Shown here one piece after another: positions 5,685-13,658 of a stretch of DNA of 32,372 nucleotides (positions are counted from its first letter, which is position 1; each line of letters starts with the position of its first letter). The stretch covers positions 1 to 32,372 of the forward strand of contig JAFVTL010000016.1 in assembly GCA_017503235.1 (NCBI GenBank), in the 5' to 3' direction. This DNA comes from Bacteroidaceae bacterium. GTDB lineage: Bacteria; Bacteroidota; Bacteroidia; Bacteroidales; Bacteroidaceae. Below the pieces are notes generated by a model, which was not told the origin of the DNA, ran no database searches, and was given only the letters and a program-made list of their open reading frames with translations. Both the position numbers and the translations under genes were made by a program.

Positions 5685-7991
5685 ATGAAACAACTTTATT
5701 ATGTCGTTCAGACACTACTGCATGGCCGAAATGCCAACGTGATTAAAATCGTCTCTCTCGGCTTGGGGCTGATGATGAGCATACTGCTATTTTCAAGAGT
5801 AGCCTACGAGCAGAGCTATGATACTTGCTTCAAGGAGCATGAGAATCTTTATCAGTTATGGATGAGATACACCGTTGATGAAGAAAAGTACGACTGGCAG
5901 GAGCAATGCGTAGGGAAAATGGTCGGAGGAATGTTTGAAGCCTTCCCCGATATGATAGAAAGTGCAACCAGCACCGGTTTTTGGATGGTAAACAGACCGC
6001 TATACAATGGAAATACATGTTTTAAAGAAAAAAAGATTAGTGCCGATTCACTTTTCTTTCAAACAATGGGCATTGAGGTGACGAGCGGAAATCCAGTACA
6101 AGACCTCCAACAAGCAGATGTCATCTATCTCAGTGAACGATTTGCAAAACGAGTATTCGGTAATGAAAATCCGATAGGGAAAATCCTTAGTTATAATAAA
6201 GAAATCGACCTGATTGTAAAAGGAACGTATGCCACGATTCCTGACAACTGTACCATAAATCCCGAAGCCGTGGTCTCCATGCCTACCGTTTGGAAACGAA
6301 ACATTGGAAATTATTCATGGGACGGAGGAGACAGTTGGCTAAGCTACATCCGTATCAACCCCAATGTTGATATAGAAACATTGAACAAACGCTTCAATGC
6401 CATGATACAACAACAGATACCTGAAAACGAAAAATACAAATTGGAAGCTGAAGCACGCCCTATCCGAGACACCTATCGGGGATATGACGAAGTAAAGCGG
6501 ATGACTGTCATCATGAGTATACTTGGTGCATGTATCCTCTTTATTACCGCATTGAATTATACGTTGCTTTCCATTTCCTCGCTCAGCCGACGTGCAAAGG
6601 CCGTGGGAGTACACAAATGTAGTGGGGCAGAAAACGGAACCATCTTCGGCATGTTCCTTTGGGAAACGGGTATCATCATCGCAATATCCTTGTTCCTGAT
6701 GGGTTTCCTTGTCCTTAATCTCCAAGACTTTGTAGAAGATACGGCTTCTACAAAGCTTGCATCGCTTTTTGCCTTCGACCGCATTTGGGTACCTTTGTGC
6801 GTAACAGCTGTTCTTTTTTTGGTAGGAGGTATATTGCCGGGGCATATTTTCTCACGTATCCCTGTCACCCAAGTATTTAAGCGATATACTGAAGGAAAGA
6901 AGGGTTGGAAACGATCGCTCTTGTTCATTCAGTTTGCAGGAGTAGCCTTTGTTGGAGGACTGATGATTATCATCCTTATGCAATATCATTATGTATTGAA
7001 CAAGGATACAGGCTATAACCCTGAGCGGATTGCGATTGGTTCTAATGATGCTAAAGATTATAAAGGAACCATGGTCGCCAAACATTTCTATGAAAGTTTA
7101 CCGTATGTAGAAGCCGTTACTTCTTCGGTTTACAATCCAACGAGTGGTTATAGTGGTCAATTCGTACAAGACGAAACTGGAAAAACTTTATTCAATACCC
7201 GATATGATTATGTACAGGAAAATTACACTACCTTCATGGGTATTGGAGTAAAACAAGGCCGTACACCACGCGAGAACGGAGAACTGGCCGTTAATGAAAC
7301 ATGGTTGAAAATGCGTGGTTGGAGTGCAGATAAAGCCATCGGGCAAACCAGCCTAACGGAACAAGGAAGATTGAAGATTGTAGGTGTTATTAAGGATTTC
7401 CATCTCGGGAGTTTCTTTCAACAAACGCTTCCGTTTGTCATGCTCTATCATCCCTCATTCGGAAATAACGTCTATGTCAAACTGAAAGAACCATTCGCAG
7501 AGAACCTTCAGAAGTTGAACAAAGAAGCATCCGAAGCCTTCCACAAGAATATCGAATTTGAGAGCATGAAAACCATGATGGCAGACAATTACAACTCCGT
7601 CCGTGTCTTCCGAAACGCCACAATAGCGGCTACCTTCGTCATCCTCTTCATCACTTTGATGGGCTTGATAGGCTACACCAACGACGAAACCCAACGTCGC
7701 TCGAAGGAAATCGCCATCCGCAAGGTGAACGGGGCAGAAGCATCCGGCATCCTCGAACTCTTGGCGAAGGATGTGCTCGTGACGGCACTTCCGGCGGTAT
7801 TGCTCGGCACCTTGGCCTCGTGGTATGTAGGTGAACTATGGATGAGCCAATTCGCCACGACTATGGGTAGCACCATACCTTATTATATCATGACCGCCCT
7901 CGTGACCTTGTTGATGATTGTGGGTGTGGTCTTGGTGAAGACCTGGAAGATTGCGAATGAAAATCCGGTGATTAGTATTAAGAGTGAGTAA
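5685..7991 (+). CDS. FtsX/MacB-like ABC transporter permease, copy 1
   Basis: The 768-aa protein has an N-terminal membrane helix (about residues 20-40, VIKIVSLGLGLMMSILLFSR), a large extracytoplasmic MacB-PCD-type domain, three helices (about 275-390), a second anchor helix near 410-430, another periplasmic domain and three C-terminal helices. It is thus a tandem double FtsX permease of the kind common in Bacteroides. The motif RSKEIAIRKVNGAEASGI before the last helix pair is the usual coupling segment. It is the first gene of an operon with the ATPase at 8107 and a second permease at 8795. Related systems move lipoproteins, peptides or antibiotics or remodel the envelope; the substrate here is unknown. 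Transcription is probably from the sigma-54 promoter at 5634. Confidence 0.9.
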   Translation: MKQLYYVVQTLLHGRNANVIKIVSLGLGLMMSILLFSRVAYEQSYDTCFKEHENLYQLWMRYTVDEEKYDWQEQCVGKMVGGMFEAFPDMIESATSTGFWMVNRPLYNGNTCFKEKKISADSLFFQTMGIEVTSGNPVQDLQQADVIYLSERFAKRVFGNENPIGKILSYNKEIDLIVKGTYATIPDNCTINPEAVVSMPTVWKRNIGNYSWDGGDSWLSYIRINPNVDIETLNKRFNAMIQQQIPENEKYKLEAEARPIRDTYRGYDEVKRMTVIMSILGACILFITALNYTLLSISSLSRRAKAVGVHKCSGAENGTIFGMFLWETGIIIAISLFLMGFLVLNLQDFVEDTASTKLASLFAFDRIWVPLCVTAVLFLVGGILPGHIFSRIPVTQVFKRYTEGKKGWKRSLLFIQFAGVAFVGGLMIIILMQYHYVLNKDTGYNPERIAIGSNDAKDYKGTMVAKHFYESLPYVEAVTSSVYNPTSGYSGQFVQDETGKTLFNTRYDYVQENYTTFMGIGVKQGRTPRENGELAVNETWLKMRGWSADKAIGQTSLTEQGRLKIVGVIKDFHLGSFFQQTLPFVMLYHPSFGNNVYVKLKEPFAENLQKLNKEASEAFHKNIEFESMKTMMADNYNSVRVFRNATIAATFVILFITLMGLIGYTNDETQRRSKEIAIRKVNGAEASGILELLAKDVLVTALPAVLLGTLASWYVGELWMSQFATTMGSTIPYYIMTALVTLLMIVGVVLVKTWKIANENPVISIKSE

Positions 7992-7998
7992 TTTTAAC

Positions 7999-8072
7999 TC
8001 ACCACAGATTACACAGATTTCCACAGATAAATAATAAAAATAATCCGTGTTAATCTGTGTAATCCGTGGTGA
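7999..8072. repeat. palindromic intergenic repeat, CACCACAGATTACACAGA family
   Basis: TCACCACAGATTACACAGAT at the left is mirrored by ATCTGTGTAATCCGTGGTGA at the right, with an AT-rich centre. It separates permease 1 from the ATPase gene inside the operon. Related copies are at 11096, 14705 and 23611. Confidence 0.88.
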
Positions 8073-8106
8073 AATAAAACGATAACAACAAAAAAAACAT
8101 AAGATT

Positions 8107-8781
8107 ATGATTAAGATTGAAAACCTCAGTAAAGTATTCCGTACGGAAGAAGTAGAAACCGTAGCATTGAACGGTGTGAACCTCGAAGTAAGCGAAGGCG
8201 AATTTGTAGCCATTATGGGTCCTTCGGGATGTGGGAAATCGACCTTGCTCAATACCCTTGGCCTGCTGGACAACCCGACGGAAGGAAGTTACCAGCTCCT
8301 CGGTACCGAAGTGGCCAATCTTCAAGAAAAGGAACGTACCCGTTTGCGCAAGGGGGTGATAGGCTTCGTCTTCCAAAGCTTCAACCTCATCGACGAGCTG
8401 AACGTGTTCGAGAATGTGGAACTCCCGTTGACTTACCTCGGCATCAAGAAGGCCGAACGCAAGCAGATGGTGAACGACATGCTGAAACGCATGAACATCA
8501 GCCACCGCGCCAAGCACTTCCCGCAACAGCTCTCGGGGGGTCAGCAACAACGTGTGGCCATTGCCCGTGCCGTGATTACCAACCCCAAGCTCATCCTTGC
8601 CGATGAACCTACGGGTAACCTCGACTCCAAGAACGGCCTGGAAGTGATGAACCTCCTCACCGAGCTGAACAAGGAAGGCACTACGGTAGTCATGGTGACT
8701 CACTCCAAGCACGATGCTTCGTTTGCTCATCGCATCGTCCATCTGTTCGATGGTAGTGTGGTGGCGAATATTGTGGAATAA
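8107..8781 (+). CDS. ABC transporter ATP-binding protein (LolD/MacB type)
   Basis: A 224-aa cytoplasmic ATPase with a complete motif set: Walker [10 protein letters not shown] (about residues 39-47), Q loop [21 protein letters not shown] signature [14 protein letters not shown] (about 142-155), Walker [14 protein letters not shown] and the switch His in [11 protein letters not shown]. Length and the [16 protein letters not shown] pattern place it in the LolD/MacB/FtsE class, which drives mechanotransmission by FtsX-type permeases. It is the only ATPase in the operon and presumably serves both flanking permeases. Translation starts 35 nt after the palindromic repeat. Confidence 0.95.
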   Translation: MIKIENLSKVFRTEEVETVALNGVNLEVSEGEFVAIMGPSGCGKSTLLNTLGLLDNPTEGSYQLLGTEVANLQEKERTRLRKGVIGFVFQSFNLIDELNVFENVELPLTYLGIKKAERKQMVNDMLKRMNISHRAKHFPQQLSGGQQQRVAIARAVITNPKLILADEPTGNLDSKNGLEVMNLLTELNKEGTTVVMVTHSKHDASFAHRIVHLFDGSVVANIVE

Positions 8782-8794
8782 AGAATGATGTATC

Positions 8795-11086
8795 ATGAAA
8801 ACGATCTATTACGCTATACAGAACATTATCCGTGGAAAGGACTCCACCCTTATCAAGGTGGTTTCCCTTTCCTTGGGACTCTTTTTGTCAATCATTCTAC
8901 TTGCCCGAGTGGCATTGGAATTGAGTTTTGATACTTTTTATCAAGATTATGAGCAGTTGCATGTGGTACAAACCGCATGGGAAAACAAAGACGGAAAAGG
9001 CAAGCCAAGTCCCTATAACATCTATCCAAGCGGAGAGACACTGATGAAACATTTTCCGGAACATGTTGAATCTTCCACGGTGATATATACTTTCATCGGA
9101 CAGACTTTGAAACATGGAAATGAAAATTATTCATCAAAAATAGTTGCAGCCGATTCTCTTTTCTTCCAGACAATGGGCATCCCATTGATAAAGGGAAATG
9201 TCCTGGACTTGAATATACCCGATGCCATATTCCTGTCAAATACCCAAGCACGCAAAATCTTTGGCGATCAAGACCCTATGGGAAAAGTCTTGATATGGGG
9301 AGGCAGTTATGAAAAGGTAGTGAAAGGTATCTTTGCAGATGTGCCTGAAAATGTGACCATTCAAACCCAAGCTGTGCTTTCAATGAACAGTGTCACCAAC
9401 AGGAAAGGGTGGAATAGTGGAGGAAATTACCTCACGATGCTACGCATGAAAGAAGGAGCCGACATCGACTTCATCAATCAACGTACATCTGCCGTATTTG
9501 CCAACTATCTGCCTATCAATGACCATTACGGACAATACGGGATTAAAGGTATCGATATATCTGTCACACCTTTGAAAGGGTATCATTTGCTACAAAGCAA
9601 GGTAATGACCATGATTTATATCATGTCCTTATTGGCCATCGTATTGCTCCTTGCCTCTGCATTCAATTATGCGCTGATTTCCATTTCTTCCTTGGCAAAT
9701 CGAGCCAAATCCATTGCCATACATAAATGTAGTGGTGCAGAAGACATACACATTTTCAGCATGTTCTTCTGGGAAACACTTGTTGTCGTGATGGTAGCTG
9801 TTCTGATAGCCATTTTCCTTATTTTCAACTTTCAGACAAAGATAGAGGAACTGACCGATGCTACTCTCCAAAACATGTTCAGTTGGCAGAACTTATGGGC
9901 ACCATTGATGGCTATTGTCGTATTATTCATCATCGGATGTATTTTGCCCGGACGATTGCTTTCGTCTATCCCTGTAACTCAAGTCTTCCGCCGATACAAG
10001 AAAAACAGAAAGGGTTGGAAATATCCGCTATTGTTCATACAATTTACGGGGAGTGCTTTCTTGCTTTGCTTCGTGGCCCTCATCTTCTCCCAATATCATT
10101 ATACCCTAAACAAGAATTTGGGTTGGGATGCTGAACGGTTGGTTTATTGCTACCATTCTTTCGAGAATCCGCTGAACGGGCTTAGCAATCTCCGCAACTT
10201 GCCGTATGTAGAAGGAGCCGAGAATGCGAATACGGTTATATTGGAAGCTTATGCCCCTTTCTCTGTAAAAGATGAGAATGGTACTGTCTTGTTTTTCCCT
10301 CGAAGCAATTTCGCCAATACAGACTTCTGCAAAATGTTGAACATTAAACTGATAGCAGGGAAATACCATACTCAGCCCAATGAACTGGTCGTCAATCAAG
10401 CGTTCGTAAAGAAGATGGGGTGGACAAGCAATGGGATAGGAGAAGTAGTACCCGAAATGGGAACTGTAACGGGCATCATCGAATACTCGTTCCCTGACCG
10501 TGCAGAAATGGAACCTTATTGCATCCGTTGGTGGAATAATGAAGCAGAAACGGCTTGTCTTCACGTGAAATTGAAAGAACCTTTTGCCGATAATCTCCAA
10601 CGGTTGAATGAAGATATGAAAAAACTTTATCCGCAAGAGGAGATTGTCTTTAAACCCGTCGATGATGCTATGAGCAACATCTTCCGTTCTGCCCGTATCT
10701 TCAGGGATTCCGTACTTATAGCTTGTTTCGTTACCCTCTTCATCACCTTATTAGGAGTGATAGGCTACACCAACGACGAAGTACGCCGAAGAAGCAAGGA
10801 AATCGCCATTCGTAAAGTGAATGGGGCTGAGGTAGGTCATATCTTGCAGATGCTTTGTCGGGATGTAGCTATCATCGCCTTGCCTGCCGTAGTGATTGGT
10901 GTCTTGCTCGCGTGGCAGATAGGAAATGTATGGGTATCCTCCAACTTCAAGGACATACTTTCCATCAGCCCTCTTATATATATAGGTGTAGCTATCGTGG
11001 CATTGGCCTTCATCCTTGGTACAGTCATCGTGAAGTCATGGCGTGTGGCGAATGAGAATCCGGTAGTGAGCATCAAGAGTGAATGA
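8795..11086 (+). CDS. FtsX/MacB-like ABC transporter permease, copy 2
   Basis: A 763-aa paralogue of the permease at 5685, recognisably similar along its whole length. Shared landmarks are a first helix DSTLIKVVSLSLGLFLSIIL, DSLFFQTMGI, IAIHKCSGAE, KGWKYPLLFIQF and the C-terminal RSKEIAIRKVNGAEVGHI. It has the same tandem layout: anchor helix, periplasmic domain, three helices, second anchor, periplasmic domain, three helices. The gene begins 13 bp after the ATPase stop. Two divergent permeases with one ATPase suggest a heterodimeric exporter. The two periplasmic domains have diverged more than the membrane parts, as expected if each contacts a different partner or cargo region (inference). 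Confidence 0.9.
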   Translation: MKTIYYAIQNIIRGKDSTLIKVVSLSLGLFLSIILLARVALELSFDTFYQDYEQLHVVQTAWENKDGKGKPSPYNIYPSGETLMKHFPEHVESSTVIYTFIGQTLKHGNENYSSKIVAADSLFFQTMGIPLIKGNVLDLNIPDAIFLSNTQARKIFGDQDPMGKVLIWGGSYEKVVKGIFADVPENVTIQTQAVLSMNSVTNRKGWNSGGNYLTMLRMKEGADIDFINQRTSAVFANYLPINDHYGQYGIKGIDISVTPLKGYHLLQSKVMTMIYIMSLLAIVLLLASAFNYALISISSLANRAKSIAIHKCSGAEDIHIFSMFFWETLVVVMVAVLIAIFLIFNFQTKIEELTDATLQNMFSWQNLWAPLMAIVVLFIIGCILPGRLLSSIPVTQVFRRYKKNRKGWKYPLLFIQFTGSAFLLCFVALIFSQYHYTLNKNLGWDAERLVYCYHSFENPLNGLSNLRNLPYVEGAENANTVILEAYAPFSVKDENGTVLFFPRSNFANTDFCKMLNIKLIAGKYHTQPNELVVNQAFVKKMGWTSNGIGEVVPEMGTVTGIIEYSFPDRAEMEPYCIRWWNNEAETACLHVKLKEPFADNLQRLNEDMKKLYPQEEIVFKPVDDAMSNIFRSARIFRDSVLIACFVTLFITLLGVIGYTNDEVRRRSKEIAIRKVNGAEVGHILQMLCRDVAIIALPAVVIGVLLAWQIGNVWVSSNFKDILSISPLIYIGVAIVALAFILGTVIVKSWRVANENPVVSIKSE

Positions 11087-11095
11087 TTATTTTAC

Positions 11096-11168
11096 TCACC
11101 ACAGAGCACACCGAGTTCCATTGAGTAAACATTAAATCTCTGTGGAACTCGGCGTTACTCTGTGGTGA
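11096..11168. repeat. palindromic intergenic repeat, CACCACAGA family variant
   Basis: TCACCACAGAGCACACCGAG and CTCGGCGTTACTCTGTGGTGA form the arms; the inner CGAGTTCCA/TGGAACTCGG pair continues the stem. The ends match the other CACCACAGA copies but the inner sequence differs. It follows permease 2 and could act in 3'-end formation of the operon. Confidence 0.8.
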
Positions 11169-11303
11169 AACAAATAACAATAACGGGCACCAATATTTAT
11201 CTAAAGTGTCGTTTTTTGCTTTGTAAAGTGATGCTTGGCGGAAGATAAAGCGATGTTTTAAAAATAATCCCGTAATCATTCCTTTTTTTTTGAAATATTT
11301 CTT

Positions 11304-11311
11304 TACATTTG
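11304..11311 (+). promoter_or_regulatory. Bacteroidetes -7 box for the serpin gene (TACATTTG)
   Basis: TACATTTG is a full match to TAnnTTTG. The nearest TTTG (11289-11292) is only 11 nt upstream, too close for a normal -33. If used, the serpin mRNA has a leader of about 100 nt that includes the element at 11352-11400. Confidence 0.5.
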
Positions 11312-11351
11312 TATACCTGTACTGAATCTAATTTGAAGTTTTTTTAAAAAA

Positions 11352-11400
11352 AGTTCATTTAAGGATGCAGTCTTTTGGCTTTTCTGCATTTATATAGCAG
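11352..11400 (+). promoter_or_regulatory. conserved 5' element shared with gene at 27288 (copy 1)
   Basis: AGTTC, then GGATGCAGTCTTTTGG, then TTCTGCAT, then TATATAGCAG. ATGCAG (11365-11370) and CTGCAT (11384-11389) can pair; CTGC can instead pair with the following GCAG (11397-11400). A copy with the same internal spacing lies on the - strand at 27745-27793, upstream of another lipoprotein gene. By eye 30 of 38 bases from AGTTC to CTGCAT agree. It lies in the probable 5' leader, 33 nt before the ATG. Role unknown: a folded leader or protein site are both possible. Confidence 0.6.
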
Positions 11401-11422
11401 TAACCCATTAATTAGTATCATC

Positions 11423-12655
11423 ATGAAGAAATTCTTGTTTTTAGTAGGATTGCTTGGAATGCTTGGCTCTTGTCAGAACGAAGAGGAGAATCCTTATGAA
11501 CCTAAAGAGAGAAAAGACATTGTCATGTCTCGTTCGGAAGAGCAGATGACTGAAGAGTGTACGGAGTTTGCTTTCCGTTTTTTCAAACAAATCAATCAAA
11601 CTGAAGTAAAAGAACCCAATTGGATGGTGTCTCCACTTAGTGCATCGCTTGCATTGGGGATGATTACCAATGGAGCTGGCGGGAATACCTTGGATGAAAT
11701 GAAGAATACGTTGGGATTCAGTAGTTCGTCATTGGATGAAATGAATGCCTATTATCAGAAACTGACCCGTGAATTGCTCAATCTGGACAATAGTACGAGG
11801 GTTGGAATAGCCAATTCCATTTGGATTAGCGATGAATTCGATGTGTACAATTCTTTTGTAGATGTAAATAAGTCGATGTATAATGCCAAGGTTTCCAATT
11901 TGGACTTTTCATCTGCTAAAGCTCCCGGTGTCATAAACCGCTGGTGCTCTGACCAAACAAACGGCTGTATCGAAAAAGTTGTCAGTGAGATACCGAATGA
12001 CGCCCGCCTGTATTTGCTCAATGCACTTTATTTCAAGGGAATTTGGAAAGAGAAGTTTAAGGAGAGTAATACGAAATTAGAGTATTTTTATAATGCGGAT
12101 GGATCGAAATCTTACGTCAACATGATGCATCAGTCTGAAAAGTTCATGTATTCTTACGATGATATATTCTGTATGGCTGAATTCCCTTACGGCAATGAGG
12201 CTTTCAGTATGGTGATTGTGTTGCCGGACGAAGGAAAGAATTTGGACGATGTCCTGGATAAATTGACCTATGACTATTGGAAGGAGTTGAATCAGAATGC
12301 GTGTGAACAGGAATTAGGTGTTGCTCTTCCACGCTTTGAAATAAAGTATAAGAAGAATTTGAATGACGACATGAAAGCGATGGGAATGAAGGATGCCTTT
12401 GATGATAGTAAGGCTGACTTTTCTGCTATTTCTTCTTCTCCTCTTTATTTGAGTTTGTTGAATCAATCCACTTATATAAAAGTAGATGAGGAAGGAACAA
12501 AAGCGGCTGCGGTTACTTTAGGTGGTTTATGGGTGGGATCTCCAGGACCGTCTTCTTCCATTCTTCCTTTTTGGGTTGATCGTCCCTTTGCTTATCTGAT
12601 AAAGGAAAAGAGTACGGGTACCATCCTGTTTATGGGGAAAGTGACGAAACTATAA
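11423..12655 (+). CDS. serpin-family protease inhibitor lipoprotein
   Basis: The start at 11423 gives a lipoprotein signal peptide (MKKFLFLVGLLGMLGSC), so the 410-aa protein is probably exported and lipid-anchored. The body has serpin landmarks: NWMVSPLSASLALGMITNGA, RLYLLNALYFKGIWKEKF, FSMVIVLPDE, VALPRFEIKY, the hinge DEEGTKAAAVT (P17-P8 region) and the C-terminal signature FWVDRPFAYLIKE. Small residues at P12-P10 and the Thr at P14 predict a true inhibitor whose loop can insert. The reactive loop runs through LGGLWVGSPGPSSS; counting from the hinge puts P1 near the V-G-S segment, so an elastase-like target is plausible but unproven. Bacterial relatives such as miropin of Tannerella protect against host or self proteases. 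It converges on btuD with a 1-bp gap. Confidence 0.93.
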   Translation: MKKFLFLVGLLGMLGSCQNEEENPYEPKERKDIVMSRSEEQMTEECTEFAFRFFKQINQTEVKEPNWMVSPLSASLALGMITNGAGGNTLDEMKNTLGFSSSSLDEMNAYYQKLTRELLNLDNSTRVGIANSIWISDEFDVYNSFVDVNKSMYNAKVSNLDFSSAKAPGVINRWCSDQTNGCIEKVVSEIPNDARLYLLNALYFKGIWKEKFKESNTKLEYFYNADGSKSYVNMMHQSEKFMYSYDDIFCMAEFPYGNEAFSMVIVLPDEGKNLDDVLDKLTYDYWKELNQNACEQELGVALPRFEIKYKKNLNDDMKAMGMKDAFDDSKADFSAISSSPLYLSLLNQSTYIKVDEEGTKAAAVTLGGLWVGSPGPSSSILPFWVDRPFAYLIKEKSTGTILFMGKVTKL

Positions 12656-12656
12656 A

Positions 12657-13658
12657 TTAGGTTAACTGATTCAATAAGCTGTCAAAGGAGGAGTATGTTT
12701 GTACTTCTCCTTTTTGTGCCAGTATCAGTTCTTGGGCGGATACGGCTTTCAAATGCAGGTCATAATCCTCAGTCGGTGATAAGCATTGGTATCCATGCCT
12801 GTTCAAGGCGTTGATGGTCCAATGAAGGAGGGTTTTGTTTTCACACTCTACAGTTATTTTCTTCTCTCCGCCTACGGTAGGGTAGTACACTCCGTGGTCA
12901 TAGTCAAAACGGATATCCTTGTGGGTGAACAATTCATCCATGTGGTGGTTGAGTATGATGTCTTCCGTCACGCCACATTGCAACCCTTTCCCTTTGGTCA
13001 GTAACCAGAGCTTGTCGGCAAGTACGAGGGCTTGTTCGATGTCGTGTGTGGAGAGCAGGATGGCCTTGTTCTGCTCTACGGCCAGCCGATGAAGCAGATG
13101 CATGATTTCGATGCGGCTCACCACATCGAGGAAAGCGGTTGGCTCGTCGAGTAAGATGAGTGGACATTCCTGTACTAATGATTTGGCTATCATTACCTTC
13201 TGACGTTCTCCATCTGAAAGTTCGGCGGTATAGCTCTTGGCTTTATGGGCGATGCCTACGTTTTCCATGGCTTCTTCTACGATTCGCTTGTCCTCCTTGG
13301 TGAGGCGACCGAAGAAACCGGTATGTGGTTGGCGTCCCAATGCCACCAGTTCGTACACGCTCAATCCTCCGGCAAAAGTCTTGTCGGTCAGTACCACGCC
13401 GATGGTGCGCGAACGTTCCTTTTCGCTATAGTCCGACAGGCTTTTCCCCATCATCAGCAAGTCGCCTTCCAAAGCCGGTTGCGAGGCAGAGAGGGTACGG
13501 AGAAGAGTTGATTTTCCTGCACCATTGGCTCCTAACAGACAGGTCAGCTCGCCGGCATGCAATTCGAAGGAGAGGTGTTCATGCACTCGTTTTTCTTTCT
13601 TCCCGGTGCGATAGCCGATGCAGAGGTCTTGGGCGGATATGACAGTTCTCTTTTCCAT
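12657..13658 (-). CDS. btuD: cobalamin ABC transporter ATP-binding protein with C-terminal extension
   Basis: The true start is the ATG at 13656-13658 (MEKRTVISAQDLCIGYRTG), overlapping the permease stop by one base (ATGA); the frame is open much further upstream, but that part is antisense-frame noise over btuC. The 333-aa protein has Walker A LLGANGAGKSTLLR, signature ELSDGERQKVMIAKSL (LSDGE in place of LSGGQ), Walker B PLILLDEPTAFLDV and switch STHDIEQAL. That is the FecE/BtuD class that energises uptake of B12 or iron chelates. About 80 residues after position 250 (from TVECENKTLLHWTINALNRH) are additional to the usual roughly 255-aa ATPase. Cobalamin as substrate is inferred from the riboswitch and BtuB/BtuG neighbours. 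Confidence 0.88.
   Translation of the reverse strand: MEKRTVISAQDLCIGYRTGKKEKRVHEHLSFELHAGELTCLLGANGAGKSTLLRTLSASQPALEGDLLMMGKSLSDYSEKERSRTIGVVLTDKTFAGGLSVYELVALGRQPHTGFFGRLTKEDKRIVEEAMENVGIAHKAKSYTAELSDGERQKVMIAKSLVQECPLILLDEPTAFLDVVSRIEIMHLLHRLAVEQNKAILLSTHDIEQALVLADKLWLLTKGKGLQCGVTEDIILNHHMDELFTHKDIRFDYDHGVYYPTVGGEKKITVECENKTLLHWTINALNRHGYQCLSPTEDYDLHLKAVSAQELILAQKGEVQTYSSFDSLLNQLT
12684..12715 (+). terminator. serpin transcription terminator embedded in the btuD 3' end
   Basis: AAAGGAGGAGTA and TACTTCTCCTTT form a 12-bp stem with one mismatch and a 6-nt loop, followed on the + strand by TTTTT (12711-12715). It lies 28 nt past the serpin stop, entirely within codons of the convergent btuD gene. 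Confidence 0.6.
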
